Shown in pieces: positions 18,988-28,359 of a stretch of DNA of 64,000 bases. Where the stretch lies: the NCBI RefSeq assembly GCF_019422935.1, contig NZ_JAHZCJ010000010.1, forward strand, positions 1 through 64,000, in the 5' to 3' direction. Every line of letters starts with the position of its first letter. The stretch's first letter is position 1. Under the pieces are notes generated by a model. It was given only the letters and a program-made list of their open reading frames with translations, had not been told where the DNA came from and searched no databases. This DNA is from Desulfovibrio sp. GTDB lineage: Bacteria; Desulfobacterota; Desulfovibrionia; Desulfovibrionales; Desulfovibrionaceae. The position numbers were made by a program, and so were the translations under genes.

Positions 18988-19014
18988 TATGCCCCAAGCC
19001 CTACCCCGTGTCAA
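18986..19014 (-). promoter_or_regulatory. Sigma-70-type promoter of the dcw cluster
   Basis: On the minus strand a perfect -35 TTGACA (19014-19009) is followed after 17 bp by CATAAG (18991-18986), matching the -10 consensus at four of six positions. The predicted start near 18979 gives a leader of roughly 30 nt to the mraZ GTG. Confidence 0.75.
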
Positions 19015-19225
19015 GCAATGTCGCAAAATTGGCTTTATCTGCGAATTATCTGGCGATCAGTCCTCCAGTTTCCGTACATTTTTGCGGTGGTAAAAAGTGG
19101 CAAGTTACCACTGCCAACCCTTCAGGGGATGCAGGGCAAAAAATAACGCCCATCATTTCCGCAGAAGCAAAAAGCCACCAGGCGGACAACATGGGCGCAG
19201 TTTCAACGCTTTTGCGCCGAATGCC
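19015..19225. other. Non-coding divergent region between mraZ and pyk
   Basis: No gene is visible. The sequence is less GC-rich than its flanks. I see no strong hairpin or tRNA. Together with the promoters on either side it forms the divergent control region of mraZ and pyk. Confidence 0.5.
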
Positions 19226-19254
19226 TTGACAATATGGGGGAAAACCAAGACTAT
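19226..19254 (+). promoter_or_regulatory. Possible promoter of pyk
   Basis: A perfect -35 hexamer TTGACA lies at 19226-19231. The best 17-bp-spaced -10 (GACTAT, 19249-19254) is weak, and a TATTTG lies 3 bp further on. It is placed about 75 bp before the pyk ATG. The -35 is convincing, the -10 is not. Confidence 0.4.
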
Positions 19255-19328
19255 TTGGATCAAGCCGGAACTGTAAATTTTGCACTTTTGCGCCCTTGCG
19301 CCACCGGTTTCAGCCAAAAGGAACAGAT

Positions 19329-20747
19329 ATGAGAACGAAAATTGTCGCTACTATCGGTCCCGCTTCCAACAGCAAAGAAAAACTGCACGAACTGGCCGAG
19401 GCCGGAGTCAGTGTGTTTCGCCTCAATTTTTCGCATGGCAGCGCAGCGGACTTTGTTGCTATCATCCAGAGCATTCGTGAGGTGGAAGCGGCCATCGGGC
19501 GGCCCATCACCATCATGCAGGATCTTTCCGGCCCCAAAATCCGCCTTGGCGTGCTGCCCGAAACCAGCATAACCGTCACCAAGGGCATGGAGCTGCTGCT
19601 CGGCCCCAGCGACCGCCATGTGGACGATTTCCCCTATCTGCCCTTTGACCACGACGTGATCCTCGAAAGCCTCGAACCCGGCGACCGCATGGTGCTGGCT
19701 GACGGCGGGCTCCAGTTTGTGGTTACGGAATGCCGCGCGGACGGTCTTGTGCTGCTCAAGGCGGACAACTCCGGCATCGTCACCTCGCGCAAGGGTCTGG
19801 CCCTGCCAGGCAAGGCCACCAAGGTGCGCGCCCTGACGGATAAGGACAAAAAAGACCTTGCGGACGGCCTCAAACTAGGTGTGGACGCAGTGGCAATCTC
19901 CTACGTGCAGACTGCGGACGACGTGCGCGAAGCCAAGGAGCTTATCGCCGCTGCCGGCAAAAACCTGCCCGTGGTCGTCAAGCTTGAGCGGCAGAGCGCC
20001 GTGGACAACCTTGCCGAGATTCTGCACGAGACTGACGTAGTCATGGTGGCTCGCGGCGACCTTGGCGTAGAATGCCCCCTGCCCCTTCTGCCCGCGCTGC
20101 AAAAGCACATCATCAGCGCATGCAACAAGGCCTCCAAGCCTGTTATTGTTGCCACGCAGATGCTGCTCTCCATGGTCAACAGCCCCGCCCCTACCCGCGC
20201 GGAAACCACTGACGTTGCCAATGCCGTGCTTGACGGCGCGGACTGCGTGATGCTTTCGGAAGAAACCGCCATGGGCAACTTCCCCGTTGAAACCGTGCGC
20301 TACATGCGCCGCATCACGGACGAAGCCGAACGCCTGCTGCTGCTCAACCGCAAGCTTGAAGAGCCGGACAGCGACAAGGGCATACCAGAATTTCTGGCCT
20401 ACTCCGCCTGCCTGCTGGCAGACAAGGCTTCGGCCAAGGCCATTGTGTCGCACAGTCTTTCGGGCAGTTCGGCCCGGCAGGTCTCTGCCCGCCGCCCCCC
20501 GCAAAGCATCTATGCACTCACGCCTGACCCGGTTTCCATCAAGGCCCTCAACTTCGTTTGGGGCGTGAGGCCGGTTTTTGTGGAAAATCCGCAGGAAGAA
20601 CCAAGTCACCTTATTCGGGCCGAGAGCTTTATCCATAACAGCCCGGATTTTGAACCTGACGACTGCGCGGTTATTACCGCTGGTCAGGTCAAGGGGTCTT
20701 CCGCCACGCCCCGTGGCACAAACCTTGTCAAAATTTACTGGAAGTAG
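19329..20747 (+). CDS. pyk: Pyruvate kinase
   Basis: Glycolytic enzyme converting phosphoenolpyruvate and ADP to pyruvate and ATP. The 472-residue protein begins MRTKIVATIGPAS, with FRLNFSHG, the metal/PEP site in VMVARGDLGVE, and the substrate motif SKPVIVATQMLLSM corresponding to the family K-P-V-I-x-A-T-Q-M-L signature. The last third (LADKASAKAIVSHSLSGSSAR onward) is the C-terminal allosteric domain. The start at 19329 follows AAAGGAACAG; the frame is open 11 codons earlier without a site. It is followed after 3 bp by an HD-GYP gene. Confidence 0.97.
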   Translation: MRTKIVATIGPASNSKEKLHELAEAGVSVFRLNFSHGSAADFVAIIQSIREVEAAIGRPITIMQDLSGPKIRLGVLPETSITVTKGMELLLGPSDRHVDDFPYLPFDHDVILESLEPGDRMVLADGGLQFVVTECRADGLVLLKADNSGIVTSRKGLALPGKATKVRALTDKDKKDLADGLKLGVDAVAISYVQTADDVREAKELIAAAGKNLPVVVKLERQSAVDNLAEILHETDVVMVARGDLGVECPLPLLPALQKHIISACNKASKPVIVATQMLLSMVNSPAPTRAETTDVANAVLDGADCVMLSEETAMGNFPVETVRYMRRITDEAERLLLLNRKLEEPDSDKGIPEFLAYSACLLADKASAKAIVSHSLSGSSARQVSARRPPQSIYALTPDPVSIKALNFVWGVRPVFVENPQEEPSHLIRAESFIHNSPDFEPDDCAVITAGQVKGSSATPRGTNLVKIYWK

Positions 20748-20750
20748 CTC

Positions 20751-21800
20751 ATGGCCGCAGAGCAAAGGAAAGTTCTTGATGTTCCCATGAACATCAACGA
20801 GGAATATTATCAGATCAGCGGCGAAATCCTGTCGAGCTTTCCCAAGTTCCGGCCTCCGGTAGATCTGTTCAGGTTTCGCGAAGATATCGCTGTGCTCGCT
20901 CCCTACTGCGTCAAGGGGAGCCGCCTGACCAGCGAACAGGTGGATGAAGTGGCGCAGTTGTGCGCGGAGGGCGATCTTTTTGTGTCGCGCTCCGACCACC
21001 ACATTTACTCGCGCCACATCGTCAAGCAGCTTGACCTTGTGCTGCAGGACAACAACCTCAAGGAAGCGGAAATCGCAGACATCTGCATTCGCGCCCTGCT
21101 TATGCGTTGCAGCGACTTTTTTGAGCAGCCTGTCAAAACGCTCTTTGAACCGCTGTACCGCGATGTTATGGTTGTTACTGAGTACCTGTGGAGCGACAAA
21201 CACCACATCAGCACATTCATGCGCCGTCTGTTCCGCAAAAACAACCTTGCACGGCATTCCATCAACAGCATGATTGTGGGCCTGTGGATATGGTTGCAGG
21301 GCGCAGGTGAATTCCGACGCAAAGACATGGATCGCATTGCTGTTGCCATGCTGCTGCACGATGTGGGCATGTGCAAGGTTCCCCCTTTCCTGCTCAGCAA
21401 GGCTGGTCCACTGAAACAGGAAGAAAGGGAAAAAATCATTCCCCATCCCATTGTGGGCGTTCGCTTGATGCAAAAGATGGAAGTGTCTTTTGACGAGCTG
21501 CTGCGCGCCTGCTTTGAGCACCACGAGCGGCTTGATGGTTCCGGCTATCCCCAGCACACCAAGGGCAACCAGACCACCAAGGTTGGACGCCTCGCAGCGG
21601 TGGCCGACTCTTTTGCCGCCATGATTTGCGACCGGCCTTTCAGAAAGGGCAAGGATATTGTGCAGTCTGCCAAGGAGCTTGCCAACGACCCACGCTATGA
21701 CCAGGAAATGGCCAACGCCCTGTTCGGTGGTTTTGCCGCAGGCACTATCGGGCAAATGGTCGACATGGACGCAGTGGTGGATACGCCGCAGCCGGAATAG
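20751..21800 (+). CDS. HD-GYP domain protein, probable cyclic-di-GMP phosphodiesterase
   Basis: A 349-residue protein without signal peptide or membrane helix. The first 150 residues are unassigned. The C-terminal HD-GYP domain runs from about 165 to 330, with His169, the metal pair His203-Asp204 in LLHDVGM, His232 in PHPIVG, His257-His258 and the signature HHERLDGSGYP (GYP at about 265-267), and Asp286. The common HDIGK is HDVGM here, so the usual lysine is replaced; other metal ligands appear intact, suggesting an active enzyme hydrolysing c-di-GMP. It starts 3 bp after pyk and ends before a strong terminator, so the two genes are likely co-transcribed. Confidence 0.88.
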   Translation: MAAEQRKVLDVPMNINEEYYQISGEILSSFPKFRPPVDLFRFREDIAVLAPYCVKGSRLTSEQVDEVAQLCAEGDLFVSRSDHHIYSRHIVKQLDLVLQDNNLKEAEIADICIRALLMRCSDFFEQPVKTLFEPLYRDVMVVTEYLWSDKHHISTFMRRLFRKNNLARHSINSMIVGLWIWLQGAGEFRRKDMDRIAVAMLLHDVGMCKVPPFLLSKAGPLKQEEREKIIPHPIVGVRLMQKMEVSFDELLRACFEHHERLDGSGYPQHTKGNQTTKVGRLAAVADSFAAMICDRPFRKGKDIVQSAKELANDPRYDQEMANALFGGFAAGTIGQMVDMDAVVDTPQPE

Positions 21801-21897
21801 ACACATACTGGCGCAGGCCAGCAAAAGGACAAGAAAAATTCATTTGGTCGCAGATCAAACACCCTAAGGGAGTTTGTCCTTCTGCCAGCAAATACAT

Positions 21898-21938
21898 AAA
21901 AAGCCGGTTCAGAACCATGCGTTCTGAACCGGCTTTTT
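21898..21938. terminator. Bidirectional Rho-independent terminator
   Basis: An 18-bp perfect stem (21898-21915 with 21921-21938) and a 5-nt loop, flanked by A5 on the left and T5 on the right. It lies between the convergent HD-GYP gene and the EFR1 gene and can terminate both. Confidence 0.93.
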
Positions 21939-21999
21939 ATGTAAGCCTCTTGGCCTGCTTGCGCGGTGTACAATCACCTGCCAGCTTGGACGGGCCTGC

Positions 22000-22812
22000 T
22001 TACATTTTGCCCGCTGCGGCAAAAAACACTTCTGGCTCACGCCGTTCACGGCACTTGCTTTCAAGCATGGCAACGATTTTGTCCACCTGCGGATTGTCAA
22101 AATACTTTGCCTGTTCCGGGCAGATTTTTACGCAGGCGCAACAGCGCAAACAGCCCTGCGCCACCTGCGCGGCATTGTCGGCATCAATCACGCGCACAGG
22201 GCACACGCTGGCGCACAAGCCGCACTGCGTACATGAATCAAGGGTCTGGGGCCGAATATCCGCCGCTGGGGGCAGCGCCTTGTAAGGGCGGTTGCCGGGC
22301 ACAGCCACCGTTGCGCTTTTTCCACAGGGGATGACGCTAGCTGCCCTGCGGGCAAAATCCGCGATAGCGGCCATATCTTCTGCATCAGGCCGACCTGCCC
22401 CGACCTTTGCCGTCATGCTGTGCTCTGCCACAAAGGCCCCTGCCGCAGGTACGGAAAAACCGTTGGCTACAAACAGATCAACCGCTTCAAGCAGGGCATC
22501 GTCATAGTGCCTGTTGCCATACACGGCAAGCGGAACCGCTCGCGCGCCATGCCCTGCCAACCTTGCCAGCGGCTCCATCAGCAATGGGGGAATACGCCCT
22601 GCATAGACCGGAAAGGCAAAAACCAGCACATCCTCCGCCCCAAGCGTGCGGGCTGCCGCCCGCCCTTCAGGAAACGTCCAGTCCCAGTCATCGCCGCGCG
22701 CCAGTGGCATATTCTGCGTCAGTTCCTGCTCCAGAACACGGGCAGTTTCTTGCGCCATGCTGCGGCTGCTGCCAGTTGGGCTGAAAAAGACCGTATGAAG
22801 CCTTGGGGTCAT
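22000..22812 (-). CDS. EFR1-type flavodoxin/ferredoxin protein
   Basis: A 270-residue electron-transfer protein. The N-terminal half is flavodoxin-like, with the FMN phosphate loop FFSPTGSSRSMA at about 9-20 and FAFPVYAGRIPP at about 65-76. The C-terminal part holds two [4Fe-4S] ferredoxin motifs: Cys194, 197, 200, 204 (CTQCGLCASVCP) and Cys221, 224, 227, 231 (CLRCCACVKICP). This arrangement is that of the EFR1 family, found in anaerobes and of mostly unknown physiological partners. AAAGGATG precedes the ATG. No obvious redox partner gene adjoins it. Confidence 0.88.
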   Translation of the reverse strand: MTPRLHTVFFSPTGSSRSMAQETARVLEQELTQNMPLARGDDWDWTFPEGRAAARTLGAEDVLVFAFPVYAGRIPPLLMEPLARLAGHGARAVPLAVYGNRHYDDALLEAVDLFVANGFSVPAAGAFVAEHSMTAKVGAGRPDAEDMAAIADFARRAASVIPCGKSATVAVPGNRPYKALPPAADIRPQTLDSCTQCGLCASVCPVRVIDADNAAQVAQGCLRCCACVKICPEQAKYFDNPQVDKIVAMLESKCRERREPEVFFAAAGKM

Positions 22813-22832
22813 GACATCATCCTTTGTTCATG

Positions 22833-22859
22833 AAAAAGCGGGCCGTTGGTACAGCCCGC
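22833..22859 (-). terminator. Terminator of the glycine-zipper lipoprotein gene
   Basis: A 6-bp G+C stem (22838-22843 with 22854-22859) with a 10-nt loop is followed on the minus strand by TTTTT (22837-22833). It lies 57 bp past the lipoprotein stop and just upstream of the EFR1 start. Confidence 0.7.
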
Positions 22860-22915
22860 CTGAAGAGTGCATTCTCATACGGCCTAGGCCGCAAATGCCG
22901 TTACGCAAACAGACC

Positions 22916-23155
22916 TTACCAGGCTTTTTTGCTCTGCTCGTGCCCGACTATGCCGCCAGCCAGAGCGCCCACGCCCGCGCCAGCCAGAGCGCCCCAGGCA
23001 GCGGATCCACCGGCAATGGCGGCAATGCCAGCGCCGCCAAGCGCGCCAAGGGCCGCGCCGCTGGCAACACCCTGCTGGGTCTTGCTCATATTGGTGCAAC
23101 CAATGCCGCTGACAAACAAGGCGGCCAGCAACGTGATTATCAACAAGTTTTTCAT
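22916..23155 (-). CDS. Glycine-zipper lipoprotein (79 aa)
   Basis: The N-terminus MKNLLIITLLAALFVSGIGC is a lipoprotein signal with the lipobox ending at Cys20. The mature part is mostly Gly and Ala in a repeating GAxxG pattern (GAALGALGGAGIAAIAGG, then GALAGAGVGALAGGIVG), as in glycine-zipper/YMGG-type outer-membrane proteins thought to pack as transmembrane or membrane-associated helices. A strong AGGAGAG site precedes the ATG. It lies 39 bp after the exported-protein gene upstream and has its own terminator. Precise role unknown. Confidence 0.85.
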   Translation of the reverse strand: MKNLLIITLLAALFVSGIGCTNMSKTQQGVASGAALGALGGAGIAAIAGGSAAWGALAGAGVGALAGGIVGHEQSKKAW

Positions 23156-23194
23156 ATTTTCTCTCCTGAAGAAACCGCGTAGCGGATTTTGCTG

Positions 23195-23629
23195 TTACTT
23201 GGCGTTCAGGCGGGGTTCAATGATTTCGCGCCAGATCACGCTCATGACCGGGCGGTCAAGCTGCTGCGGATTTGCCGTGTACCACGCGTCCACCATCTTG
23301 GCGACTTCCGCGCGGTTCACACCCTTGAAGGCCTTCATCCAGCCCTTTTCAAAGGGTGAAAGCGTGTACACCGGACGTTTGCCTTCCTTGGTCGCGTTTT
23401 CCGCGATTTTTCCGTTTACAAAATACTCAACGGTGATCGCTGTTTCCACACCGAAAAGAAAGGCGAGCTTTTCAGCTTCGGGAGTTTTTTGCCACGCGGC
23501 ACCCGTAAACTGATCCACAGGGTTCGCCTTGGAATTTTCGGCCTCGGGCGTATTTTCGGCAGCGCGAACCGGAGCGAACGCCAGAACAAGTGCAAGGCTC
23601 AAGGCCAGACACAAAACCGACTTTTTCAC
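23195..23629 (-). CDS. Exported protein of unknown function (144 aa)
   Basis: I do not recognise the family with certainty. The start is GTG at 23629, decided by AGGAG six bases before it. The first 24 residues form a signal peptide (KKSVLCLALSLALVLAFAPVRAAE). The mature protein is soluble and charged, with FLFGVETAITVEYFVNGK, a central segment FEKGWMKAFKGVNRAEVAKMVDAWY, and a C-terminal IWREIIEPRL. It is likely periplasmic. It sits 39 bp upstream of the lipoprotein gene, so the two may form an envelope pair. Confidence 0.8.
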   Translation of the reverse strand: MKKSVLCLALSLALVLAFAPVRAAENTPEAENSKANPVDQFTGAAWQKTPEAEKLAFLFGVETAITVEYFVNGKIAENATKEGKRPVYTLSPFEKGWMKAFKGVNRAEVAKMVDAWYTANPQQLDRPVMSVIWREIIEPRLNAK

Positions 23630-23780
23630 GATATGCTCCTTGAGTTGAAGAACCCTCTGCAATACCGCTTGCGCGGCAGCCAGCCGCGTGGAGGGTATAC
23701 ACCAGCGGCAAGAATTATCGGGGCATGGCCCTTAGCTTGTCTTGCAGTTTACCCAAAACACCACCGAGATATCAAGTACG

Positions 23781-23816
23781 AAAAACCCGGCTGTCTTATG
23801 CAAACAGCCGGGTTTT
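23781..23816 (-). terminator. Terminator downstream of carA
   Basis: A 13-bp stem (23782-23794 with 23804-23816) with a 9-nt loop. On the minus strand it continues into a run of T residues (23785-23781). It lies about 65 bp past the carA stop and on the plus strand also ends in TTTT, so it may work in both directions. Confidence 0.88.
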
Positions 23817-23879
23817 CACTCGTGATGGCGCACGGTGCGCCTTTGTATTTTATATGCCTTGCTGGCAGGGCAATCTGCC

Positions 23880-25010
23880 CTACGCTCCTGCGGCCTCGCC
23901 TATAAGCTGACGGAAGCGGCCAAAAAGGTACTGCCCGTCGCGGGGGCCAGCCGCCGCCTCGGGGTGGTACTGCACACTCATGACTGGCAGGGTCTTGTGA
24001 CGCAGGCCTTCAAGCGTGTTGTCGTTCAGGTTGATATGGGTGGCTTCCACATCGTTCACGCCGTCCAGCACCACATGGAAACCGTGGTTCTGCGACGAGA
24101 TCTCGATGCGTCCTGTGGTCAGATCCTTGACCGGGTGGTTGCAGCCGTGGTGGCCGAACTTGAGCTTGTCGGTGGTACCGCCAAGGGCGTGACCAATAAG
24201 CTGATGCCCAAGGCAGATGCCCGTGACAGGGAACGAACCCACGAGTTCGCGCACCAGTGCAATTTCCGCAGTCAGGGTGGCCGGGTCGCCGGGGCCGTTG
24301 GAAAGGAACACGCCCTTTGCCCCGCTGGCCTTGGCCTGCGCAGCGCTGAAGTTCGGCGGCACCGCCAGAGGCTCAAAACCGGCCTCGCACAGGCGGCGCA
24401 GAATGTTCCACTTGATGCCATAATCATACACCAACAGGGGCAGGCCCGTGCCGCGCCATACGTAGGCGCCGTCCGCGCCAAGGGCGACCTTTTGCGGCTG
24501 GTTGTCAAACCATGCGTAGGGTTCCTGCGCTGCCACAAAGGGCACAAGGTTACGGCCCTTCATGGTGGGCTGGGCAAGCACTTTTTCCTTGAGGGCAGCG
24601 GGGTTCAGCTCCCTGGTGGAAATCATGCCGCGCATGGCCCCGTTGATGCGCAGGTGGCGCGTCAGGGCGCGGGTATCCAGCCCTTCCATGCCAGGCCTAT
24701 CGAACTTCTGCAAAAAGGCGGGCAATGCCATGACAGACTGCCAGTTGGAGGGCTGCTTGCAGCATTCCTTTACCAGAAAGGCGCTGCAATGCACGCGGGC
24801 CGATTCCATATCAGCCTCGGAAATGCCGTAGTTGCCCACCAGCGGATAGGTCATGCAGACCATCTGCCCATAGTAGGAGGGGTCGGTGAGCACTTCCTGA
24901 TAGCCAGTCATGCCCGTGGTGAAAATCACTTCACCGCCGGTTTCAAAGTCTCCGGTAAAGGATTTGCCTTCCAACGTGAATCCGTCTTCCAGCACCAGCA
25001 ATGCTTTCAT
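23880..25010 (-). CDS. carA: Carbamoyl-phosphate synthase small subunit
   Basis: Glutaminase subunit that supplies ammonia to CarB for carbamoyl phosphate, shared by arginine and pyrimidine synthesis. The 376 residues hold an N-terminal CPSase_sm_chain domain ([36 protein letters not shown]) and a class I glutamine amidotransferase domain with the nucleophile Cys in [15 protein letters not shown] and the catalytic His/Glu in [10 protein letters not shown]. It starts 3 bp after carB, with GGGGGTAAG overlapping the carB stop. The order carB-carA is the reverse of the common carAB arrangement. Confidence 0.97.
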   Translation of the reverse strand: MKALLVLEDGFTLEGKSFTGDFETGGEVIFTTGMTGYQEVLTDPSYYGQMVCMTYPLVGNYGISEADMESARVHCSAFLVKECCKQPSNWQSVMALPAFLQKFDRPGMEGLDTRALTRHLRINGAMRGMISTRELNPAALKEKVLAQPTMKGRNLVPFVAAQEPYAWFDNQPQKVALGADGAYVWRGTGLPLLVYDYGIKWNILRRLCEAGFEPLAVPPNFSAAQAKASGAKGVFLSNGPGDPATLTAEIALVRELVGSFPVTGICLGHQLIGHALGGTTDKLKFGHHGCNHPVKDLTTGRIEISSQNHGFHVVLDGVNDVEATHINLNDNTLEGLRHKTLPVMSVQYHPEAAAGPRDGQYLFGRFRQLIGEAAGA

Positions 25011-25013
25011 AAC

Positions 25014-28000
25014 TTACCCCCGCGCTTCCCGCGCGTAGTATTCCTGCAAACTTTCCACATGGGTCTCTGCCCGCCGCGAACCGATGGCCGTGGCCGTGGC
25101 GCGCGCTGCGGCGATGGTGGTGCAGTAAGGAACCTTGTATGTCAGGGCCGCGTGGCGAATGGCCTTGGAATCCCTGGCCGTATGCTTGCCCGAAGCCGTG
25201 TTGATGACCAGAGCCACCTCATGATTGATGAGCAGGTCCACAATGTTTGGCCGCCCTTCGTAAACCTTGAGCACTTCTTCCACTTCAAGCCCGTGCTCAC
25301 GCAGCACGGCAGCCGTACCGCGCGTAGCCAGCAGGTGGAAACCAAGCTTGGCAAACATATCCGCCACTTCGGGCAGATAGGGCTTGTCGCGGTCGTTGAC
25401 CGACAGGAAGAGCTTGCCCCCCTGCGGCAGAACCTGCCCAGCGCCCAGCTGGCTCTTGAGGAAGGCCTCGCCGAAGTTGGAGCCCATGCCCATGACTTCG
25501 CCGGTGGAGTGCATTTCGGGTCCGAGAATCACGTCCACGCCGGGGAAGCGCTGGAAAGGCAGCACAGCTTCCTTGACGCAGGTGAATCCGCCCTTGCGCA
25601 TGCTCCAGGGGTCCAGTTCCTCAAGCGTTTTGCCCAGCATGACCTGGGTTGCCAGGTACGGCAGGGGAACGCCCGTGGCCTTGGACACAAAGGGCGCGGT
25701 GCGCGAGGCGCGCGGGTTTACTTCCAGTATATAGATATCATCGCCCTTGATGGCAAACTGGATGTTCATCAGGCCCACGACCTTGAGTTCGCGGGCAAGG
25801 GCCTCGGCCTGCACCGCAATGCGGGCCACGTGGTCGTAAGAAAGCGAGTACGAGGGCAGCACGCAGGCCGAGTCGCCGGAGTGGATGCCGGCTTCCTCAA
25901 TGTGTTCCATGATGCCCGCCACGTACACTTCCTTGCCGTCCGAAAGGGCGTCCACGTCCACTTCCACCGCATGTTCAAGGAACTTGTCGATGAGGATGGG
26001 GTGTTCCGGCTTTTGCGGCACCTGGACATGGAAGTAATCTTTCAGTTCGGCGGCATCGTACACCACGGCCATGGCGCGGCCGCCGAGCACGTAGCTGGGC
26101 CTCACAACCACGGGGTAGGTGATGCGTTCGGCCACTTCAAGCGCGTCTTCAAGGCTCATGGCCGTACCGTTCGGCGGCTGGAGCAGCGCAAGCTTTTCAA
26201 TGAGCGCCTGGAAGCGTTCGCGGTCTTCGGCGCGGTCAATGGCGTCCGGGCTGGTGCCAAGAATGGGCACGCCAGCGCGCATGAGTGGCACGGCAAGGTT
26301 CAGCGGGGTCTGACCGCCGAACTGCACGATGACGCCCTCGGGCTTTTCCTTTTCCACAATGTTCATCACGTCCTCAAAGGTCAGCGGCTCAAAATAGAGC
26401 CTGTCCGAGGTGTCGTAGTCTGTGGAAACGGTTTCGGGGTTGGAGTTCGCCATGATGGCCATCACGCCCGCATCGCGCAGGGCGAAGGAGGCGTGGCAGC
26501 AGCAGTAGTCAAACTCGATGCCCTGACCGATACGGTTGGGGCCGCCGCCAAGAATGAGCACCTTGCGGCGGTCTTCCACCTTGATTTCTTCGCCACGTTC
26601 GTAGGTGGAGTAGAAATAGGGGGTGTAGGCCTCAAATTCCGCAGCGCAGGTATCCACCAGATAGTAGGTGGGTTCCACGTGCATTTCCTTGCGCATGCGG
26701 CGGATGTCGGCCTCGGGCATCTTCCACATTTCCGCCAGCTGGCGGTCGGAGAAGCCGTATTCCTTGGCTTCGCGCAGCATGTCGGCAAGAGCGGCGTTGG
26801 CCGTGGTCATGTCGTTGGCAAGGCCAAAATTGCTGATGCGCTTTTCCATCTCCACAATGTCGCGCACCTGGCGGATAAACCAGGGATCAATGGCGGAGAC
26901 CGCAAAGATTTCTTCTTCGCTGATGCCTGCCACAATGGCCTGCCGCAGCGAAAAAATACGCTTGGAGTTGGGGCGGTGCAAGGATTCCAGAATGGTTTCG
27001 CGGTCGGGCAGCTCGGAGCGGAAGCTGTAGCCCAGGCCCGTTGCGCCGATTTCCATGGAGCGCAGGCCCTTCTGCAAGGCTTCCTTGAAGGTGCGGCCAA
27101 TGCTCATGGCCTCGCCCACGCTCTTCATGGCGGTGGTGAGCTCGTCCTTGGCGCCGGGGAATTTTTCAAAGGTGAAGCGCGGGATTTTCACCACGCAGTA
27201 GTCGATGGCGGGCTCAAAGCTCGCTACGGTCTCTCGGGTGATATCGTTGCGCAGCTCGTCAAGGGTGTAGCCCACGGCCAGCTTGGCGGCGATTTTGGCG
27301 ATGGGGAAGCCCGTGGCCTTGGAGGCCAGCGCGGACGAACGCGACACGCGGGGGTTCATTTCGATAACCACAATCTCGCCGTTGGCCGGATTGAGGCCGA
27401 ACTGCACGTTACTGCCGCCCGTTTCCACGCCGATTTCGCGCATGATGGCAATGGAGGCATCGCGCAGGTTCTGGTATTCGGCGTCGGAGAGGGTCTGCAC
27501 CGGGGCCACGGTAATGGAGTCGCCCGTGTGCACACCCATGGGATCAAAGTTTTCAATGGCGCAGATGATGACGCAGTTGTCCTTGGCGTCACGCATCACT
27601 TCCATTTCGATTTCTTTCCAGCCAAGCACGCTCTGCTCGATCATGACTTCAGAGGTGGGGCTGGCCGAAAGGCCGCTGGCGGCAATGGCTTCCAGGTCTT
27701 CCATGTTGTAGGCCACGCCGCCGCCGGTGCCGCCAAGCGTAAAGGCCGGGCGGATGATCAGCGGGAAGGGCAGCACGTTGCCGAGCTGGCGTGCTTCTTC
27801 AATGGTGCGGGCAATGCCGCTGGCGGGCATTTTAAGGCCGATCTTTTCCATGGCTTCGCGGAAAAGCTCGCGGCTTTCAGCCTTTTCAATCACGTCGGCG
27901 CGCGCGCCGATGAGCTCAACGCCGCATTCCGCCAAAACGCCGCTCTTGGCAAGCCCAAGAGCGGCGTTCAAAGCCGTCTGACCGCCAAGCGTAGGCAAGA

Positions 28001-28256
28001 GCGCATCGGGGCGTTCTTTTCGGATGATTGCGGCAAGGGTCTCCTGCTCGATGGGTTCCACATAGGTGGCGTCAGCCATATGCGGATCGGTCATGATGGT
28101 AGCCGGATTGGAATTGACCAGCACCACCTCGTACCCTTCTTCCTTGAGGGCCTTCACGGCCTGGGAACCGGAGTAGTCAAACTCGCAGCCCTGGCCGATG
28201 ATGATGGGGCCCGCGCCGATGACAAGAATTTTGTGTAAATCCGAACGCTTGGGCAT
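25014..28256 (-). CDS. carB: Carbamoyl-phosphate synthase large subunit
   Basis: Makes carbamoyl phosphate from bicarbonate, ammonia and two ATP. The 1080 residues show the duplicated ATP-grasp structure: the first half begins [22 protein letters not shown] and the second half [22 protein letters not shown] at about residue 557, each followed by GGQT.LN motifs and ATP-grasp signatures ([36 protein letters not shown]). The C-terminal ~150 residues are the MGS-like regulatory domain. The ATG at 28256 has a CAGGAAAG site. It is divergent from argG. A large plus-strand ORF opposite carAB is a codon-bias shadow. Confidence 0.98.
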   Translation of the reverse strand: MPKRSDLHKILVIGAGPIIIGQGCEFDYSGSQAVKALKEEGYEVVLVNSNPATIMTDPHMADATYVEPIEQETLAAIIRKERPDALLPTLGGQTALNAALGLAKSGVLAECGVELIGARADVIEKAESRELFREAMEKIGLKMPASGIARTIEEARQLGNVLPFPLIIRPAFTLGGTGGGVAYNMEDLEAIAASGLSASPTSEVMIEQSVLGWKEIEMEVMRDAKDNCVIICAIENFDPMGVHTGDSITVAPVQTLSDAEYQNLRDASIAIMREIGVETGGSNVQFGLNPANGEIVVIEMNPRVSRSSALASKATGFPIAKIAAKLAVGYTLDELRNDITRETVASFEPAIDYCVVKIPRFTFEKFPGAKDELTTAMKSVGEAMSIGRTFKEALQKGLRSMEIGATGLGYSFRSELPDRETILESLHRPNSKRIFSLRQAIVAGISEEEIFAVSAIDPWFIRQVRDIVEMEKRISNFGLANDMTTANAALADMLREAKEYGFSDRQLAEMWKMPEADIRRMRKEMHVEPTYYLVDTCAAEFEAYTPYFYSTYERGEEIKVEDRRKVLILGGGPNRIGQGIEFDYCCCHASFALRDAGVMAIMANSNPETVSTDYDTSDRLYFEPLTFEDVMNIVEKEKPEGVIVQFGGQTPLNLAVPLMRAGVPILGTSPDAIDRAEDRERFQALIEKLALLQPPNGTAMSLEDALEVAERITYPVVVRPSYVLGGRAMAVVYDAAELKDYFHVQVPQKPEHPILIDKFLEHAVEVDVDALSDGKEVYVAGIMEHIEEAGIHSGDSACVLPSYSLSYDHVARIAVQAEALARELKVVGLMNIQFAIKGDDIYILEVNPRASRTAPFVSKATGVPLPYLATQVMLGKTLEELDPWSMRKGGFTCVKEAVLPFQRFPGVDVILGPEMHSTGEVMGMGSNFGEAFLKSQLGAGQVLPQGGKLFLSVNDRDKPYLPEVADMFAKLGFHLLATRGTAAVLREHGLEVEEVLKVYEGRPNIVDLLINHEVALVINTASGKHTARDSKAIRHAALTYKVPYCTTIAAARATATAIGSRRAETHVESLQEYYAREARG

Positions 28257-28331
28257 TGAACTTTCCTGCGGATTTTGAGATCAGAGGTAATGACGCGGCA
28301 CAGGCGCGCCGATTTGCATAAAACGATTGTT

Positions 28332-28359
28332 TTTATTCCACAGCTGGTATAAAAGTCAA
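28332..28359 (-). promoter_or_regulatory. Probable promoter of carB-carA
   Basis: On the minus strand TTGACT (28359-28354) and AATAAA (28337-28332) are separated by 16 bp. Matches to the -35 and -10 consensus are five and four of six. The implied start lies about 70 bp before carB. No ARG-box or attenuator is evident. Confidence 0.5.

Noticed and set aside
19875..21824. A 649-codon minus-strand ORF opposite pyk and the HD-GYP gene
   Set aside because: It covers two well-supported genes on the other strand and lacks start signals, so it is another codon-bias shadow.
23835..28238. A 1467-codon plus-strand ORF opposite carA-carB
   Set aside because: It is exactly antisense to two highly conserved genes, has no ribosome site, and its low-complexity His/Gly/Ala/Val composition is what GC-rich third positions produce on the opposite strand.
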